A stretch of 24,745 bases of DNA from a virus, in the IMG/VR virus record IMGVR_UViG_3300006924_000164, positions 1 to 24,745 of that record; one strand, written 5' to 3'. Under the pieces are notes generated by a model. It was given only the letters and a program-made list of their open reading frames with translations. It did not search any database and was not told the origin of the DNA. The position numbers were made by a program, and so were the translations under genes. Numbering within the stretch: the first letter of the stretch is position 1; the number at the start of each line of letters is the position of its first letter. Below, one piece after another: positions 20,854 through 24,745 of this stretch.

Positions 20854-23496
20854 ATGAGCTACACTTCATGCATGAGATGGGGTAATCACCTACTTGCTCG
20901 CGGGTACGATGATGTTACAGGTGAGCGGTATCACAGCAAGATCGATTTCAAGCCATCGCTGTACATCGAGACTGATACTACATCACCATACACATCGATT
21001 GATGGTAAAATTCTACAACACATCTCTGGCATGGACATGAAGCGTGCCAGAGAGTTTGTTCAGCTACAACCGGTCGGGTCTGTCTATGGTATGGATCGGT
21101 TTGAGTATCAATACACCGCAGTGAATTCGATGGCATTCTTTGATAAGTTTCGCGTCATGTATCTCGACATCGAAACCGAGTGTGAAGGTGGTTTTCCTGA
21201 CATCGAACAAGCAGACCAAGAAATCAACCTGATCACGATGATGGTCGGTGAGAAGAAGATCACGATTGGCACGACTAAGCATGGAACCATGAAGCGTGAT
21301 CCTGAAAACACAAATCATGAATTCTATAACTGCAAGACCGAAGATGAACTTATCTCTCGCTTCATCGAAGAGTGGAAACGACTAGACCCTGACGTTGTAA
21401 CTGGATGGAACGTAAACCTCTTCGACTTGCCGTATCTCTACAATCGCATCGAACATCGTCGCGGTACAAAGGTTGCAAAGAAGATGTCCCCGTGGGAAGT
21501 TGTGCAGAAGCGTAACGTCCGCATCAATGGTAGGGATCAGGTTTCTTATATCTTCTACGGCATCAACATCCTAGACTATCTTGACCTGTACAAGAAGTAT
21601 ACCTACGTCCAACAACCAACATACAAACTCGACTACATTGCGAGTGTTGAGTTGGGAACAAACAAACTATCATACGACGAACACGACTCGATGCACTCTT
21701 TCTACAAGAAAGATTGGGAGAAGTTTGTTGTCTATAACATCAAAGACGTTGAACTCGTTGCACAACTAGAAGACAAGATGCAGTTGATTCAGCTTGCGAT
21801 CATGTCGGCATCAGATGCACACGCAAACCCACACGATGTGTTTTCACAAGTACGCATGTGGGACTTACTGATCTACAATCACTTAAAAGCCGACGATAAG
21901 TTTTCTGCTGCAAGAGTTGACCCGCCGCAAGGCGTGATGGATCAGTATGCCGGTGCGTTTGTCAAAGAACCTGTGCCGGGTTTGTATGATTGGGTAGTGA
22001 CGTTTGACGTTTCTTCCATGTATCCTAACGCGATTCGTTACTTGAACATTTCACCCGAAACGGTTGTCGATAACACGGCAGACCGGTCAATGTCTATTGC
22101 ATATGCACTCGACAATGATGCCGAGACAAACATCAAGATGTTTATCGAAGACATCGAAACAGCAAAGAAGATCGGTAAAGATGCTGGTGATGCGAATGTG
22201 TGCGTATCGCCTACCGGTGACATGTTTGATAAGACGGTAGTTGGATTTCTGCCCGACATGATGGAAGACCTGTTTACACATCGCAAGACTTGTAAAAAGA
22301 TGTCAACCACATCGCAAACCAAAGCAGACAATGCTATGGCAGAAATCGAACGTCGTGGTATTGATGAATCTACGTTTGATGGGCGGGGTCAGGGGCTTGG
22401 AGGGATCGGGATTGAAGTAGATTTGGATGATTGGTCTGACACCCAACTGGTCGAATACTACCGATGCCACAAGCAAAGAGCAAAGCAGTATGACATCCAG
22501 CAAATGGCAATGAAGATTGCGTTGAACTCATGCTATGGTTCTCTTGGTAACCAATACTCACGTTACTATGACTTGAGGCTTGCGACTTCGATTACTATGA
22601 TGGGTCAGTTGTCGATTCGTTTTGTTGCTGACCGACTCAACAAAAAACTGAACAAGGTATTTCGCACAGAAGATCAGGACTATGTTGCTTACATTGACAC
22701 CGACTCTGTTCACCTGAAACTTGAGACAGCAGTTGAGCAGGTTGTGCCGGACGGAACCGAGCAAGAGAAGATCGAATTTCTACAAAAGACTGGTGCGGGT
22801 ATCGGTACAATCATCAAAGACGCATTCAAAGAACTTGGTGGCTACACAAACAACATTGCCGACTCGATGAACATGGAATGCGAAGCGATTTCACGCAAAG
22901 CACTATGGACTGGTAAGAAGCGTTATGTTCTCAACGTGGTTGCTGACGAAGACCGGGTATATCCACACGCTAAGAACAAGATCATGGGTCTTGAGATTAA
23001 GCGGTCATCAACGCCAGATGTAGTCAAGCCATACATCGAACGGTCGATTGAATTGATTCTTGCGGGAGACATTCATGAATTTCGTAAGTACATCAACGAA
23101 TGTAAGAATGAATTCTATACACTACCACCGGAAGACATCGCGTTTCCCCGTGGTGTATCGAGCATCGGCAAATTTATTCAAGGGCGTGGATATTCTAAAG
23201 GTACACCTATTGCAGTGCGTGCAGCAATCCTGTATAATAATCTAATCGAAGAGAAAATGATAACGGATAAGTATAGTCACATGACTGATGGTAGCAAGAT
23301 TAAATTCTTGTACCTGACTATGCCCAACACAATTCATGAAAACGTCATCGGGTTCAACAATGCTCTACCCAAAGAGTTTGGACTTGATAAGTATGTAGAC
23401 TACGATCTACAATTCAGCAAAACATTTATTGAGCCAGTCGAAGGTTTGTTGAAGTACATCGGCTGGACGATTGAAGAAAAACTAACCCTATTTTAA
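20854..23496 (+). CDS. 43: gp43, DNA polymerase (family B, with 3'-5' exonuclease)
   Basis: 880 aa (T4 gp43 is 898 aa). AGGA lies 8 nt before the ATG. Replicative polymerase working with gp45/44/62. Exonuclease motifs: I LDIET (104-108), II NVNLFDLPYLYNR (186-198), III YNIKD (294-298). Polymerase motifs: A DVSSMYP (385-391), B KIALNSCYG (554-562), C DTDS (615-618). The exonuclease residues Asp/Glu are intact, so proofreading is expected. Between motifs A and B, residues 509-519 are Gly-rich and encoded by a G-run sequence (22381-22410). The last residues 'WTIEEKLTLF' resemble the hydrophobic clamp-binding tail of T4-type polymerases. In T4 regA is the neighbour of 43; here dut and five accessory genes intervene. 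Confidence 0.97.
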   Translation: MSYTSCMRWGNHLLARGYDDVTGERYHSKIDFKPSLYIETDTTSPYTSIDGKILQHISGMDMKRAREFVQLQPVGSVYGMDRFEYQYTAVNSMAFFDKFRVMYLDIETECEGGFPDIEQADQEINLITMMVGEKKITIGTTKHGTMKRDPENTNHEFYNCKTEDELISRFIEEWKRLDPDVVTGWNVNLFDLPYLYNRIEHRRGTKVAKKMSPWEVVQKRNVRINGRDQVSYIFYGINILDYLDLYKKYTYVQQPTYKLDYIASVELGTNKLSYDEHDSMHSFYKKDWEKFVVYNIKDVELVAQLEDKMQLIQLAIMSASDAHANPHDVFSQVRMWDLLIYNHLKADDKFSAARVDPPQGVMDQYAGAFVKEPVPGLYDWVVTFDVSSMYPNAIRYLNISPETVVDNTADRSMSIAYALDNDAETNIKMFIEDIETAKKIGKDAGDANVCVSPTGDMFDKTVVGFLPDMMEDLFTHRKTCKKMSTTSQTKADNAMAEIERRGIDESTFDGRGQGLGGIGIEVDLDDWSDTQLVEYYRCHKQRAKQYDIQQMAMKIALNSCYGSLGNQYSRYYDLRLATSITMMGQLSIRFVADRLNKKLNKVFRTEDQDYVAYIDTDSVHLKLETAVEQVVPDGTEQEKIEFLQKTGAGIGTIIKDAFKELGGYTNNIADSMNMECEAISRKALWTGKKRYVLNVVADEDRVYPHAKNKIMGLEIKRSSTPDVVKPYIERSIELILAGDIHEFRKYINECKNEFYTLPPEDIAFPRGVSSIGKFIQGRGYSKGTPIAVRAAILYNNLIEEKMITDKYSHMTDGSKIKFLYLTMPNTIHENVIGFNNALPKEFGLDKYVDYDLQFSKTFIEPVEGLLKYIGWTIEEKLTLF
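22381..22410 (+). other. G-quadruplex-type motif within gene 43
   Basis: Five runs of three or four G separated by 1, 3, 6 and 3 nt. This meets the usual G3+N1-7 rule in a genome that otherwise has few G runs. It encodes the Gly-rich patch DGRGQGLGGIG. Confidence 0.7.
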
Positions 23497-23508
23497 TGGA
23501 GACACTTT

Positions 23509-24564
23509 ATGGCATCAGCTTACGCATCAAAACTACTCAAAACTGTAAACAACGAATTCGCAGCAATTGCTGAAGATGGTATCCTTGGTGGTGACATCGA
23601 GTGGTATGTTGACACTGGTAGCTACGCAATGAATGCTCTGCTATCTGGTTCGATCTACGGCGGATACCCTGCTAACAACGTGACTGCTCTTGCGGGTAAG
23701 TCTGGTGTTGGTAAGACCTACTATGCAATGACTGCTTGTAAGAACTTCCAACGAGACAATCCCGATGGTGTTGTTCTTTACTTTGAATCAGAAGGTGCGA
23801 TCCGTAAAGACATGCTCGACAAGTGGTGCATTGATACTTCGCGGTTTGTTATCTTCCCTGTTGTTACAGTTGAAGATTATCGTAAACAGCTTGTCGATCT
23901 GATCGAAGCATACGATCCAAAGAACGACCCACGTATCTTTGTTGTTCTTGACTCGATGGGTAACTTGTCTACCAAGAAAGAAGTTGATGACATCATCAAT
24001 GACACTGGTAAGAAAGACATGACTCGCGCACAGCTTATCAAGGCAACATTCCGTGTTGTAACTCTGAAGGCAGCACAAAAGGGAATCCCGCTTGTCTTGA
24101 CCAACCACACCTATGCTGAAATGGGCGCGATGTATCCAAAAGATGTTATGGCGGGTGGTTCGGGTCTTGTCTATGCTGCATCCACGATTGTGTTCTTGGG
24201 CAAACTCAAGGATAAGGAAGGCAGCGAACAGGTCGGTGTCAAGATTCGTGCCAAGCTACCGAAGTCACGATTGACTATTGAAAACTCAGAAGTCATGACT
24301 CAGGTAAACTTCAAGAAGGGACTGAACCGATACTTTGGTCTGGTCGAACTTGCAGAGCAAGCAGGCATTGTACAGAAGAATGGTACTCGCTATGTTTGGG
24401 TTGATGGTAAGAACTACTACGAGAAGGCAATCTACAAAGAACCAGATAAATTCTTCACCAAGGATATCCTTGACAAGATTGATGCATTCACACAATCCAA
24501 GTTTACTTACCAAGGTGGTGAGAGTGTTGATGAAATCCTTGAAGAAGTAGAAGGCGACGAATGA
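23509..24564 (+). CDS. uvsX: UvsX, RecA-like recombinase
   Basis: 351 aa (T4 UvsX is 391 aa). GGAG lies 8 nt before the ATG. Forms filaments on single-stranded DNA and carries out strand exchange; loaded by UvsY (3544). Walker A GKSGVGKT (63-70), the 'YFESEGAIRKDML' segment with the catalytic-type Glu, Walker B FVVLDS (144-149), and loop regions 'DDIINDTGKKDMTRAQLIK' and 'LTNHTYAEMG' (RecA-type L1/L2 and His/Tyr region), then 'VMAGGSGLVYAASTIVFLGK' as in T4 'VMGGGTGPMYSADTVFII'. The acidic C-terminus 'VDEILEEVEGDE' is typical. It follows gene 43 by 12 nt and overlaps the next gene by 4 bp. Confidence 0.96.
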   Translation: MASAYASKLLKTVNNEFAAIAEDGILGGDIEWYVDTGSYAMNALLSGSIYGGYPANNVTALAGKSGVGKTYYAMTACKNFQRDNPDGVVLYFESEGAIRKDMLDKWCIDTSRFVIFPVVTVEDYRKQLVDLIEAYDPKNDPRIFVVLDSMGNLSTKKEVDDIINDTGKKDMTRAQLIKATFRVVTLKAAQKGIPLVLTNHTYAEMGAMYPKDVMAGGSGLVYAASTIVFLGKLKDKEGSEQVGVKIRAKLPKSRLTIENSEVMTQVNFKKGLNRYFGLVELAEQAGIVQKNGTRYVWVDGKNYYEKAIYKEPDKFFTKDILDKIDAFTQSKFTYQGGESVDEILEEVEGDE

Positions 24565-24745
24565 TCTACATTGACAAACTACTACCGTGGAAACGTAAAA
24601 AGACAGTAGAGCGTAAAACATACTCATACGAGTTTGAGGATGTCTATGAATACCAAGACAGCGATGAAGTACATGCTGGCATTCGTATCAAAGACGGTCC
24701 ATACAAAGACTTGCTTTATGCATACAAAGAAGTTAAACTCATAGA
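24561..24745 (+). CDS. Hypothetical protein, 5' part only
   Basis: Begins at an ATG overlapping the uvsX stop (ATGA) and runs off the right edge; 61 codons visible. Starts MIYIDKLLPWKRKKTVERKT, then 'YSYEFEDVYEYQDSDEVHAG' and 'IRIKDGPYKDLLYAYKEVKL'. Basic start then acidic stretch. Not recognised. Coupled to uvsX by the overlap. Codon use matches the neighbours. Confidence 0.75.
   Translation, partial: MIYIDKLLPWKRKKTVERKTYSYEFEDVYEYQDSDEVHAGIRIKDGPYKDLLYAYKEVKLI

Overview
This window looks like a piece of the genome of a large, contractile-tailed, T4-type bacteriophage (T4 superfamily). It carries the T4 replication and recombination genes in recognisable form: DNA polymerase gp43, sliding clamp gp45, clamp loader gp44/gp62, RegA, gp46/gp47, UvsX, UvsY, UvsW and the late sigma factor gp55. 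It also contains copies of TATAAATA, the late promoter element that gp55 reads. The CobS-like AAA+ gene, the short form of gp62 and the trimeric-type dUTPase recall marine T4-like phages. The host cannot be named from this sequence. No tRNA, rRNA, CRISPR array, integrase or insertion sequence was seen.

Layout. (1) 1-2984, minus strand: a partial conserved phage gene, a metallopeptidase-VWA protein and a MoxR-type AAA+ ATPase, tightly overlapped. (2) 2983-7206, plus: a tail-tube-like protein, uvsY, an HNH homing-type endonuclease with its own terminator and late promoter, uvsW, an acidic protein and dCMP deaminase. (3) 7306-10724, plus: genes 55, 47 and 46, ending at a bidirectional terminator. 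(4) 10775-14621: a divergent pair, a CobT-like metallopeptidase-VWA protein (minus) and a CobS-like AAA+ ATPase (plus). Their 355-bp spacer holds two sigma70-type promoters and a 158-bp element closed by an 18-bp inverted repeat. (5) 14771-17901, plus: genes 45, 44, 62, regA and dut. (6) 17904-20767, plus: five accessory genes, one a secreted invertebrate-type lysozyme. (7) 20854 to the end, plus: gene 43, uvsX and the start of an unknown gene.

How it fits together. gp43, gp45, gp44 and gp62 form the replisome core. dCMP deaminase and dUTPase supply and clean up pyrimidine nucleotides. gp46/47, UvsX, UvsY and UvsW carry out recombination-dependent replication. RegA would tune translation of early genes. 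gp55, with gp45 as mobile activator, would switch on the TATAAATA promoters at 2832, 4026 and 16889. Sigma70-type promoters precede cobT, cobS, 45, 47, the accessory operon and 43.

The most unusual features are the two separate AAA+ plus metallopeptidase-VWA modules in one phage and the structured inverted-repeat element between the cobT-like and cobS-like genes.
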